From Prevotella sp. (GTDB taxonomy: Bacteria > Bacteroidota > Bacteroidia > Bacteroidales > Bacteroidaceae), in the NCBI GenBank assembly GCA_017556145.1, contig JAFZCU010000180.1, positions 1 through 54,547 of the forward strand: a DNA stretch of 54,547 nt, written 5' to 3'. How positions within the stretch are numbered: the first letter of the stretch is position 1; every line of letters begins with the position of its first letter. The position numbers and the translations under genes were made by a program. The notes under the pieces are model-generated. The model made no database searches. It saw only the letters and a program-made list of their open reading frames with translations, and was not told where the DNA came from. This document shows positions 40,711 through 48,187 of this stretch, piece by piece.

Positions 40711-42150
40711 ATGAAACCGCTAAACAAACAATTCGCTCCCAAGAGCGTGATGCCTGAAAAGGTGATTCAGTTCGGAGAGGGTAACTTCCTCCGCGCATTC
40801 GTAGATTGGATTATCTGGAACATGGACCAGAAGACCGACTTCAACGGCTCCGTCGTTGTGGTGCAGCCTATCGAGAAGGGCATGGTGGAATGGTTGAACG
40901 GTCAGGACTGCCTGTACCACGTGAATCTGCAGGGCCGCGAGAACGGCAAGCCCGTGAACACACTGGAGCGCATCGACGTAATCAGCCGCGCGCTGAACCC
41001 CTATAGCCAGAATGCCGCCTTCATGGCCCTGGCCGACCAGCCCGAGATCCGTTTCGTGATCTCGAACACCACCGAGGCCGGCATCGCCTTCGATCCTACC
41101 TGCAAGCTCGACGATGCTCCTGCCAGCTCATATCCCGGCAAGCTGGTGCAGCTGCTCTATCGCCGCTACAAGACGTTCAACGGCGACAAGTCGAAGGGCC
41201 TAATTATCTTCCCCTGCGAGCTGATCTTCCTCAACGGCCACGTGCTGAAGGAGTGCATCTATAAGTATATCGACCTGTGGAACCTGGGCGCCGACTTCAA
41301 GAAGTGGTTCGAAGAGGCCTGTGGCGTGTATGCCACTCTCGTGGACCGTATCGTACCGGGCTTCCCCCGCAAGGAGATTGCAGAGATTCAGGAGAAGATC
41401 TCGTATCGCGACAACCTCGTGGTACAGGCCGAGAACTTCCACCTCTGGGTGATCGAGGCCCCGAAGGAAGTGGCCAAGGAGTTCCCCGCCGACAAGGCCG
41501 GTCTTCACGTGCTGTTCGTGCCCAGCGAGGAGCCTTACCACAAGCGTAAGGTGACGCTGCTCAACGGCCCGCACACGGTTTTGAGTCCTGTGGCATTCCT
41601 CAGCGGTGTGAACATCGTTCGCGATGCCTGCAACCATGAGGTGATCGGCAAGTATATCCACAAAGTGCAGTTCGACGAGCTGATGCAGACGCTCGACCTG
41701 CCAATGGACGAGTTGGAGAAGTTTGCCGGCGACGTGCTGGAGCGCTTCGACAATCCCTATGTCGACCATCAGGTGACATCAATCATGCTCAACTCGTTCC
41801 CGAAGTTCCAGGCCCGCGACCTGCCCGGCGTGAAGACCTATCTGGAGCGCAAGGGTGAGCTGCCCAAGGGGCTTGTCTTCGGTCTGGCTGCTATTATTAC
41901 CTATTATAAAGGTGGCAAACGTGCCGACGGTGTGGACATCATCCCCAACGACGACCCGAAGATCATGCAATTGCTTGCTGACCTCTGGGGTACCGGCGAC
42001 ACGCAGAAAGTGGCCGATGGCGTGCTCAGCGCTGAATTCATCTGGCAGGAGAACTTGAACAAGATTCCTGGTCTGAACCTGATGGTGAAGCAGGATCTCG
42101 ACCTCATCCAGAGCGTCGGCATGCTTGAAGCAGTGAAAAGTATACTCTGA
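40711..42150 (+). CDS. uxaB: Tagaturonate reductase (altronate oxidoreductase) UxaB
   Basis: A 479-residue NAD-dependent long-chain mannitol-dehydrogenase-family enzyme that reduces D-tagaturonate to D-altronate in galacturonate breakdown. The N-terminal Rossmann region has QFGEGNFLRAFVDWII. The catalytic lysine motif is in RKVTLLNGPHTVLSP (K-x5-N-x2-H spacing), and the C-terminal domain has DNPYVDHQVTSIMLNSFPKFQ. Length and motifs fit UxaB better than UxuB. Codons end strongly in C or G through most of the gene, unlike the AT-rich intergenic sequence, which suggests high expression. The other galacturonate genes are not in this window. It has its own promoter, and a heptamer inverted repeat follows the stop. 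Confidence 0.92.
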   Translation: MKPLNKQFAPKSVMPEKVIQFGEGNFLRAFVDWIIWNMDQKTDFNGSVVVVQPIEKGMVEWLNGQDCLYHVNLQGRENGKPVNTLERIDVISRALNPYSQNAAFMALADQPEIRFVISNTTEAGIAFDPTCKLDDAPASSYPGKLVQLLYRRYKTFNGDKSKGLIIFPCELIFLNGHVLKECIYKYIDLWNLGADFKKWFEEACGVYATLVDRIVPGFPRKEIAEIQEKISYRDNLVVQAENFHLWVIEAPKEVAKEFPADKAGLHVLFVPSEEPYHKRKVTLLNGPHTVLSPVAFLSGVNIVRDACNHEVIGKYIHKVQFDELMQTLDLPMDELEKFAGDVLERFDNPYVDHQVTSIMLNSFPKFQARDLPGVKTYLERKGELPKGLVFGLAAIITYYKGGKRADGVDIIPNDDPKIMQLLADLWGTGDTQKVADGVLSAEFIWQENLNKIPGLNLMVKQDLDLIQSVGMLEAVKSIL

Positions 42151-42151
42151 A

Positions 42152-42256
42152 GTTTAGAGTTTAAAGTTTAAAGTTTAGAGTTTAGAGTTGATTACCCTGC
42201 AAGCAAATCCGCCTATAGAAGTAATCATCTATAAACTATAAACTTTAAACTATAAA
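42152..42256. repeat. Inverted pair of heptamer arrays between uxaB and uvrA
   Basis: Five units of GTTTAGA/GTTTAAA run from 42152 to 42186. Four units of CTATAAA/CTTTAAA run from 42229 to 42256 and are roughly the reverse complement. The arms can pair imperfectly over about 28 bp with a loop of about 42 bases. The second arm ends eight bases before the uvrA start codon, so it may act as a terminator for uxaB or influence uvrA translation. Confidence 0.8.
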
Positions 42257-42264
42257 CCAAAAAT

Positions 42265-45090
42265 ATGAGCGAAGCGATTGAAATAAAGGGGGCGAGGGTC
42301 AACAATCTGAAGAACGTTGACGTCAAGATACCCCGAAACCAATTCACAGTGATTGCCGGAGTCAGTGGCTCCGGTAAATCATCTCTGGCCTTCGACACCT
42401 TGTATGCCGAAGGTCAGCGGCGTTATGTGGAGAGCCTGTCGAGTTATGCCCGACAGTTCCTCGGTCGCATGAACAAGCCCGATTGCGATTTCATCCGCGG
42501 CATCCCCCCGGCCATCGCCATCGAACAGAAAGTCATCGCCCGCAATCCGCGCAGCACCGTGGGCACGACGACCGAGATCTACGACTATCTGCGCATGCTC
42601 TTTGCCCGTATCGGTCACACTTTCTCGCCCGTCAGCGGCCAGGAGGTGAAGAAACATTCCACCGAGGACGTTGTGCAGAAGGTGCTGGAATACTCCAAGG
42701 GCACGCGATTTGTGATCATGGCGCCCATCCACGTGCCGGAAGGCAGGACGCTCGAGCAGCAGCTGAAAGCGTTTATCCTTGAGGGCTATGCGAGGATATA
42801 TGTTGAGGGGGATTTCGTAAGAATCGATGACTGGCTGGCCGAAAACAGTCATCAGAGTAATCAGACTACTCAGAATAATCAGAATGATCTCTACCTTGTC
42901 ATCGACCGCCTATCGGTTGATGATTCGAAGGACGCTATCGCCCGACTGACAGACTCGGCGGAAACGGCCTTCTTCGAGGGCAACGGCGAACTACGACTGC
43001 TATTCCCGCCATCAAACTTATACTATGACTTCTCGCAGCGCTTCGAGGCAGACGGCATCACCTTCGAGGAACCGACCGATATTCTCTTTTCATTTAATTC
43101 GCCTGCGGGGGCCTGTCCTGAGTGCCAGGGATTCGGCAGTGTGATCGGTATCGACGAACGGCTGGTCATCCCCAATACTACCCTCAGTGTCTATGACGGC
43201 TGCGTGGTGTGCTGGCACGGCGATAAGATGAAGGAGTGGAAGGACTGGTTCTGCAGACATGCCGCTAAAGACGACTTCCCCATCTTCGAGCCGTACATGG
43301 ACCTGACCCGTCAGCAGAAAGACTGGCTCTGGCACGGGTTGCCATCAGACAAAGGCAAGAAAGAGAGACCCTGCATCGACCAGTTCTTCGAGATGGTGAA
43401 GGACAACCAGTATAAGATACAATATCGTGTGATGATGGCCCGGTATCGGGGAAAGACAACCTGTCCGAAATGCCACGGAACCCGTCTGAAGCCTGAGGCA
43501 GAATGCGTGAAGATCGACGGGCATAGCATCACTGACTTGGTACAGATGCCTGTGAACAGACTCAAGGAATGGTTCGACAATCTGCAACTCAGCGACCATG
43601 ATGCGGAGATCGGCAAACGTCTGCTGACAGAGATAAAATCACGTATCCAGTTCCTGTTAAATGTGGGCTTGGGCTATCTGACACTCAACCGCCTCTCAAA
43701 TTCGCTCAGCGGCGGCGAGAGCCAACGCATCAACCTATGTACTTCGTTAGGCAGCAGCCTTGTGGGTTCGCTATATATCCTCGATGAACCGTCAATAGGT
43801 CTGCATTCGAGAGACACCAACCGGCTGATACATGTACTGAAAGAGTTGCAGATGTTGGGAAATACGGTTGTGGTGGTGGAGCATGACGAGGAAATCATGC
43901 GGGCTGCAGATTATCTGATAGATGTGGGTCCCGATGCGGGTAGGCTCGGGGGAGAGATCGTGTTTGAGGGGAGTGCGGAGCGTATTTCTAGCCAAGCTAA
44001 CCAGACTAGTCTTTCGAGAAGCCATACCGTCAGATATCTGCTTCATCAGGAAGAGATTCCTGTACCTAAGAGCCGGAGACCATGGAACCTGCATATCGAC
44101 ATCAAGGGTGCTAGAATGAATAACCTCAGAGGCATTGACGTGATGATTCCACTCAATGTAATGACCGTCGTAACGGGTGTCTCTGGCAGTGGCAAGTCGA
44201 GTCTGATCAAAGGTATCCTCTACCCTGCCCTGAAGCGCCATTTGGGCGACGTCTGCGATGCACCTGGCGAATATCTGGGCTTAGGTGGCGACATCAATGC
44301 CATCAAACGCATCGAGTTTGTGGATCAGAGTCCGATAGGCAAAAGTTCACGCTCCAATCCTGCCACCTATGTAAAGGCTTACGATGCCATCCGTGAACTG
44401 TTCGCAGAGCAGCCGTTGTCGAAACAGATGGGCTATACAGCGCAATATTTCTCCTTCAATGCTGACGGCGGACGGTGCGAGGAATGTAAAGGTGCCGGTG
44501 TCATCACCGTAGAAATGCAGTTTATGGCCGACCTCGTGCTGGAATGCGAAGCCTGTCACGGTCACCGTTTCAAGCACGACATCCTCGATGTAAGATTCGA
44601 GGGACTGAACATCGACGACGTGCTGAACCTGACCATCTCAGAGGCATTGGAGTTTTTTGCTGAGCATCATGAAGATACGATCGTTAAGCGCCTGAAATCC
44701 TTGAATGACGTCGGCCTTGGCTATATCAAACTCGGTCAAAGTTCCTCCACCCTTTCCGGTGGCGAAAACCAGCGTGTGAAACTAGCCTATTACATCAATC
44801 AGGAGAAGCAGGAGCCAACCCTCTTTATTTTCGACGAGCCGACAACCGGTCTGCACTTTCATGATATAAAAAGACTGTTAGACTCTTTTGAGGCATTAAT
44901 CTCACGAGGACATAGTATTCTTATCATCGAACACAATATGGAGGTGATTAAATGTGCAGACTACGTGATTGACCTGGGACCAGACGGTGGTGACCGTGGT
45001 GGAAATCTCGTCGTGGCAGGAACACCCGAAGAGGTGGCCGAATGTGGTGATAGCATCACAGGACAATACCTGAAAGAAAAATTAAAATAA
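42265..45090 (+). CDS. uvrA: Excinuclease ABC subunit A
   Basis: A 941-residue DNA-damage recognition ATPase of nucleotide excision repair. ATPase half 1 has GVSGSGKSSLAFDTLYAEGQ, the zinc-finger cysteines in CPECQGFG and CPKCHGTR, then LSGGESQRINL and ILDEPSIGLH. Half 2 has GVSGSGKSSLIKGILYPAL, CEECKGAG with CEACHGHRF, LSGGENQRVKL and IFDEPTTGLHF. The family normally has 930-950 residues. Two period-9 repeat segments are in frame: QSNQTTQNNQND after the first ATPase part (42853-42888) and SSQANQTSLS between the halves (43986-44012). No promoter of consensus type is seen just upstream; the heptamer inverted repeat fills that region. It is followed by rpoD with its own promoter. Confidence 0.97.
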   Translation: MSEAIEIKGARVNNLKNVDVKIPRNQFTVIAGVSGSGKSSLAFDTLYAEGQRRYVESLSSYARQFLGRMNKPDCDFIRGIPPAIAIEQKVIARNPRSTVGTTTEIYDYLRMLFARIGHTFSPVSGQEVKKHSTEDVVQKVLEYSKGTRFVIMAPIHVPEGRTLEQQLKAFILEGYARIYVEGDFVRIDDWLAENSHQSNQTTQNNQNDLYLVIDRLSVDDSKDAIARLTDSAETAFFEGNGELRLLFPPSNLYYDFSQRFEADGITFEEPTDILFSFNSPAGACPECQGFGSVIGIDERLVIPNTTLSVYDGCVVCWHGDKMKEWKDWFCRHAAKDDFPIFEPYMDLTRQQKDWLWHGLPSDKGKKERPCIDQFFEMVKDNQYKIQYRVMMARYRGKTTCPKCHGTRLKPEAECVKIDGHSITDLVQMPVNRLKEWFDNLQLSDHDAEIGKRLLTEIKSRIQFLLNVGLGYLTLNRLSNSLSGGESQRINLCTSLGSSLVGSLYILDEPSIGLHSRDTNRLIHVLKELQMLGNTVVVVEHDEEIMRAADYLIDVGPDAGRLGGEIVFEGSAERISSQANQTSLSRSHTVRYLLHQEEIPVPKSRRPWNLHIDIKGARMNNLRGIDVMIPLNVMTVVTGVSGSGKSSLIKGILYPALKRHLGDVCDAPGEYLGLGGDINAIKRIEFVDQSPIGKSSRSNPATYVKAYDAIRELFAEQPLSKQMGYTAQYFSFNADGGRCEECKGAGVITVEMQFMADLVLECEACHGHRFKHDILDVRFEGLNIDDVLNLTISEALEFFAEHHEDTIVKRLKSLNDVGLGYIKLGQSSSTLSGGENQRVKLAYYINQEKQEPTLFIFDEPTTGLHFHDIKRLLDSFEALISRGHSILIIEHNMEVIKCADYVIDLGPDGGDRGGNLVVAGTPEEVAECGDSITGQYLKEKLK
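42853..42888. repeat. Period-9 repeat inside uvrA, first copy
   Basis: Units CAGAGTAAT, CAGACTACT, CAGAATAAT and CAGAATGAT keep the reading frame and encode QSNQTTQNNQND. The consensus is the same as that of the arrays at 11602 and 23512. Confidence 0.8.
43986..44012. repeat. Period-9 repeat inside uvrA, second copy (CTAG type)
   Basis: Three units centred on CTAG or CTAA (TTCTAGCCA, AGCTAACCA, GACTAGTCT) encode SSQANQTSL between the two ATPase halves. It is weaker than the other arrays but has the same period, and shares the CTA core with the array in ileS. Confidence 0.55.
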
Positions 45091-45125
45091 TTGTTAAAAA
45101 GAGAACAACTTATCGATATTTTTCG

Positions 45126-45133
45126 TAACTTTG
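45126..45133 (+). promoter_or_regulatory. -7 box for rpoD
   Basis: TAACTTTG fits TAnnTTTG, 72 bp upstream of the rpoD start. No TTTG is seen at -33. Confidence 0.55.
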
Positions 45134-45205
45134 CACCGCTTTAGAAGAAAGATATAGGATATTAGTTTGAGAATCAGTTAGTTAGAAAGAATTGAAGGTA
45201 AAAAG

Positions 45206-46078
45206 ATGAGGCAATTAAAAATTCAGAAAAGTATCACAAACCGTTCGAGTGAGGCACTCGACAAATACCTTGTAGAAATTGGTCGTGCACCATTGATTTC
45301 CATTGATGAGGAAATCGAGCTTGCTCAGAAGATCCGCAAGGGAGGTCCAGAGGGAGAACGTGCAAAAGAGAAGTTGGTGACCGCCAACCTGCGTTTTGTC
45401 GTTTCCGTTGCCAAGCAGTATCAGCATCAGGGTCTGACCCTGACAGACCTGATTGATGAAGGTAACATCGGACTTATCAAGGCCGCTCAGAAGTTTGATG
45501 AGACACGTGGATTTAAGTTTATCTCCTATGCTGTGTGGTGGATTCGTCAGAGTATTCTTCAGGCCATTGCAGAGCAGAGCCGTATCGTTCGTCTTCCTCT
45601 GAACCAGGTTGGTTCTCTAAACAAGATCAATCATGAGATCAACAAATTCGAGCAAGAGCATCAGCGCCATCCCTCTGTATCGGAACTGGCAGAGGCGACT
45701 TCCATCGACGAGGATAAGATTGGCCAGTCCATGCAGGCTGACAGTCACCACGTGAGTATTGATGCCCCGTTCCAGGATGGTGAAGACAATTGTATGCTCG
45801 ATGTGATGGCCAGTGGTGATGACAGCCGTACCGACCGTCAGGTAGATCACGAGTCGATGGCCCTCGAATTGAATAATGTTCTGAACAAGGTGCTGAAGGA
45901 GCGTGAGATCACCATCATCCGTGAGTGCTTCGGTATTGGGTGTCACGAGAAAGGGCTTGAGGAGATTGGCGACCAACTCGGTCTGACCCGTGAGCGCGTA
46001 CGTCAGATCCGTGAGAAAAGCATCGCCAAGCTACGTGACTCAGGCAATGCTAAAATTTTAATGAAATATTTAGGCTAA
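45206..46078 (+). CDS. rpoD: Primary RNA polymerase sigma factor, Bacteroidetes type
   Basis: A 290-residue sigma-70 protein lacking the long N-terminal region 1.1 of E. coli RpoD, as is usual in Bacteroidetes. Region 1.2 has LDKYLVEIGRAPLIS. Regions 2.1-2.4 span NLRFVVSVAKQYQHQGLTLTDL, EGNIGLIKAAQKFDETRGF and YAVWWIRQSILQAIAEQSR. Region 3 starts RLPLNQVGSLNKI. Region 4.2 is the helix-turn-helix EEIGDQLGLTRERVRQIREK. It directs RNA polymerase to TTTG/TAnnTTTG promoters of the kind seen throughout this window. It has its own -7 box and is followed after 39 bp by a GTG-started gene; I saw no terminator in that gap. Confidence 0.97.
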   Translation: MRQLKIQKSITNRSSEALDKYLVEIGRAPLISIDEEIELAQKIRKGGPEGERAKEKLVTANLRFVVSVAKQYQHQGLTLTDLIDEGNIGLIKAAQKFDETRGFKFISYAVWWIRQSILQAIAEQSRIVRLPLNQVGSLNKINHEINKFEQEHQRHPSVSELAEATSIDEDKIGQSMQADSHHVSIDAPFQDGEDNCMLDVMASGDDSRTDRQVDHESMALELNNVLNKVLKEREITIIRECFGIGCHEKGLEEIGDQLGLTRERVRQIREKSIAKLRDSGNAKILMKYLG

Positions 46079-46104
46079 AATTTTTGCAGCTCCAAAATTA
46101 TTCG

Positions 46105-46112
46105 TACCTTTG
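46105..46112 (+). promoter_or_regulatory. -7 box six bases before the DUF5686 start
   Basis: TACCTTTG fits TAnnTTTG and is followed by five bases and then the GTG start at 46118. Initiation about seven bases downstream would place the first base at or near the start codon, i.e. a leaderless mRNA. Confidence 0.55.
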
Positions 46113-46117
46113 GGGCT

Positions 46118-48142
46118 GTGAAATGCAAAAAGCTGATATATACGATAGTGCTGGGCATACTCACAAGTATGCCCAGCAGCGTTTTTGCCAAGGAGAAAAA
46201 AGACTCCCTGATCCTGCCACGTATCTATGCCTATCCGAAATACCATCAGCCATACACCGATAGCATCACAGACAATGTTTACATGAAACTCCGCTTAAAC
46301 GTGGAACGTCGCAATCCAACCATCTGGCTTATCCCGACCCTATACGTATTAGCAAAGGACGACCGGAAATATATACGGGAAACATACAATAAGATATTAT
46401 ACACGAATGATCACAACTATGATATTATCGGTCAGGTGAAAGCAGGTACCATCAGACGTAATCGTAATGCGATGCCTACTTTAGTCGATCTGATTACACC
46501 AAAGATATACGATGTGGCGCTATATGACGGACATATTCTCTCACCGTTTAATCATACAAACAAGAAATATTACAAATTCCACCAGGAAACCAACAATGAT
46601 GGTACAACACGCATTGATTTTAAGCCTAAACTCTACAATACCCAGTTACTGAACGGCTATGCCATAATTGAAACAGAGACAGGGCGAATCCTCAAGTCAG
46701 TGCTCAACGGAGAATTTGACATGATCAACTTCCGCACAGAAATCAACTACAGCAATCTGGGTGGACGATTTATCATCCCATGGCGTTCGTCGACTGCTGC
46801 TACATTCAATTTTGTAGGCAACCGTATCTCCGCCAATCTCACATCCATACATAACTGTAAAGCGGAAATGCCCGACACCATTCCCTGGGCAGAAGGCAAG
46901 GCAACGATGGACACCCTACGACCTATTCCGTTGACTGTGGAGGAAGAAGAACTCTATGAGAAAACCGAGGACTACTTCCCCAAGCCACCAGCGCCAGAAG
47001 ATACTATCACCAAAAAGCCCAACTTATTCAAGAAGATCTTCTGGGACACTATTGGCGAGACCCTCGTCACCCCAATCAGAGCAGAATCGGAACAGACCTA
47101 TTTCAAGCTTTCACCCATCATCGACCCGCTCGCCATCAGGTATAGCGACAGCAGGGGTTTCTCCTATAAGATGAAACTGCGTTTCCAGTACAGCTTCTCC
47201 AAGCACCGCTACCTGACTTTCAATCCATACTTCGGTTATAATTTCAAAATCAAGCAGGTCTTCTTCGATGCACCTTTGCGTATGATCTATAACCCAAAGC
47301 GCAACGGATATGCCGAGATAAAAGCAGGTAACGGCAATCGCATTAGCAATTCGACGGTTGAGGAACAGATCAAGGAGGAGTTTGGCGATACGCTCGACTT
47401 TACGAATATGGAGATGAATAAGTTTAAGAACACGTATATCCGAGCCTTCAACAATATTATGCTCTTCGACTGGTTGGACATAGAGTCTGGCCTCGTCTTT
47501 CACAGGCGCAGTGCAGTCAATAAGAATATGATGAGTAGATACAATATGCCGACGGTCTACACCAGTTTTGCACCGATGATGGGCATCAAGATTCTGCCTT
47601 GGGAAAAAGGGCCGTTGCTCGCCATCGATTGGGAACGAGGCATCAAAGGCATCGGATCGTCGAACATCAGCTATGAACGCTGGGAAACTGATATACAATG
47701 GAAAAAACGTATTCCAGGACTCAGAGTCTTGAATCTAAGGGCAGGCTATGGTACCTATTCCCATCGGGAGCAAAACTATTTCGTAGACTTTGACAACTTC
47801 CAAGAGACAAATTTGCCTGATGGCTGGGATGATGACTGGAGCGGTGACTTCCAACTATTAAACGGAAGTGAGTTCAACCGTTCCAACTACTATATCCGTG
47901 CGAATGTCTCTTACGAGTCGCCACTGCTGTTTGCTACTTGGCTACCATACGTGGGGAAATACATCGAAAAGGAAAGATTCTATATCAATTCCGTTCTACT
48001 GGAACGTTCACGCCCCTATTACGAAATAGGCTATGGTTTCACTAACAGATACATCTCCGTAGCGGCCTTTGCCAGTTTCAAGAACAGCCACTTTCAGCGT
48101 GTGGGCTTTAAGTTCGATTTTGAGATCTTCAGACGTTGGTAG
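46118..48142 (+). CDS. DUF5686-like outer-membrane protein
   Basis: A 674-residue protein beginning at GTG 46118; no in-frame ATG precedes a usable signal peptide. The signal peptide is (M)KCKKLIYTIVLGILTSM with cleavage after SSVFA. The N-terminal third is probably periplasmic. A central acidic linker (VEEEELYEKTEDYFP) leads to a C-terminal half of alternating beta strands ending in FKFDFEIFRRW, typical of an outer-membrane barrel. This layout fits the Bacteroidetes DUF5686 family, but the usual carboxypeptidase-regulatory-like N-terminal domain is not clear here. Function unknown. A perfect 12-bp hairpin with a T-run lies inside the signal-peptide codons. The gene sits between rpoD and addA. 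Confidence 0.82.
   Translation: MKCKKLIYTIVLGILTSMPSSVFAKEKKDSLILPRIYAYPKYHQPYTDSITDNVYMKLRLNVERRNPTIWLIPTLYVLAKDDRKYIRETYNKILYTNDHNYDIIGQVKAGTIRRNRNAMPTLVDLITPKIYDVALYDGHILSPFNHTNKKYYKFHQETNNDGTTRIDFKPKLYNTQLLNGYAIIETETGRILKSVLNGEFDMINFRTEINYSNLGGRFIIPWRSSTAATFNFVGNRISANLTSIHNCKAEMPDTIPWAEGKATMDTLRPIPLTVEEEELYEKTEDYFPKPPAPEDTITKKPNLFKKIFWDTIGETLVTPIRAESEQTYFKLSPIIDPLAIRYSDSRGFSYKMKLRFQYSFSKHRYLTFNPYFGYNFKIKQVFFDAPLRMIYNPKRNGYAEIKAGNGNRISNSTVEEQIKEEFGDTLDFTNMEMNKFKNTYIRAFNNIMLFDWLDIESGLVFHRRSAVNKNMMSRYNMPTVYTSFAPMMGIKILPWEKGPLLAIDWERGIKGIGSSNISYERWETDIQWKKRIPGLRVLNLRAGYGTYSHREQNYFVDFDNFQETNLPDGWDDDWSGDFQLLNGSEFNRSNYYIRANVSYESPLLFATWLPYVGKYIEKERFYINSVLLERSRPYYEIGYGFTNRYISVAAFASFKNSHFQRVGFKFDFEIFRRW
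46150..46186 (+). promoter_or_regulatory. Terminator-like hairpin inside the DUF5686 signal-peptide codons
   Basis: GCTGGGCATACT and AGTATGCCCAGC pair over 12 bp without mismatch around CACA; AGCG and TTTTT follow. The structure has the form of an intrinsic terminator but lies in codons 11-23 of the gene. It may terminate read-through from rpoD or attenuate the gene itself. Confidence 0.7.
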
Positions 48143-48152
48143 TGAGTTGGAA

Positions 48153-48187
48153 GAGATGAGATATAAGAGGTAAGAGTTATGAGTAAG
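48153..48187. repeat. Heptamer array running into the addA start codon
   Basis: Five units GAGATGA, GATATAA, GAGGTAA, GAGTTAT and GAGTAAG follow without gap. The addA ATG (48179-48181) falls across the fourth and fifth units. Purine-rich units could double as ribosome-binding sequence. Confidence 0.65.
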
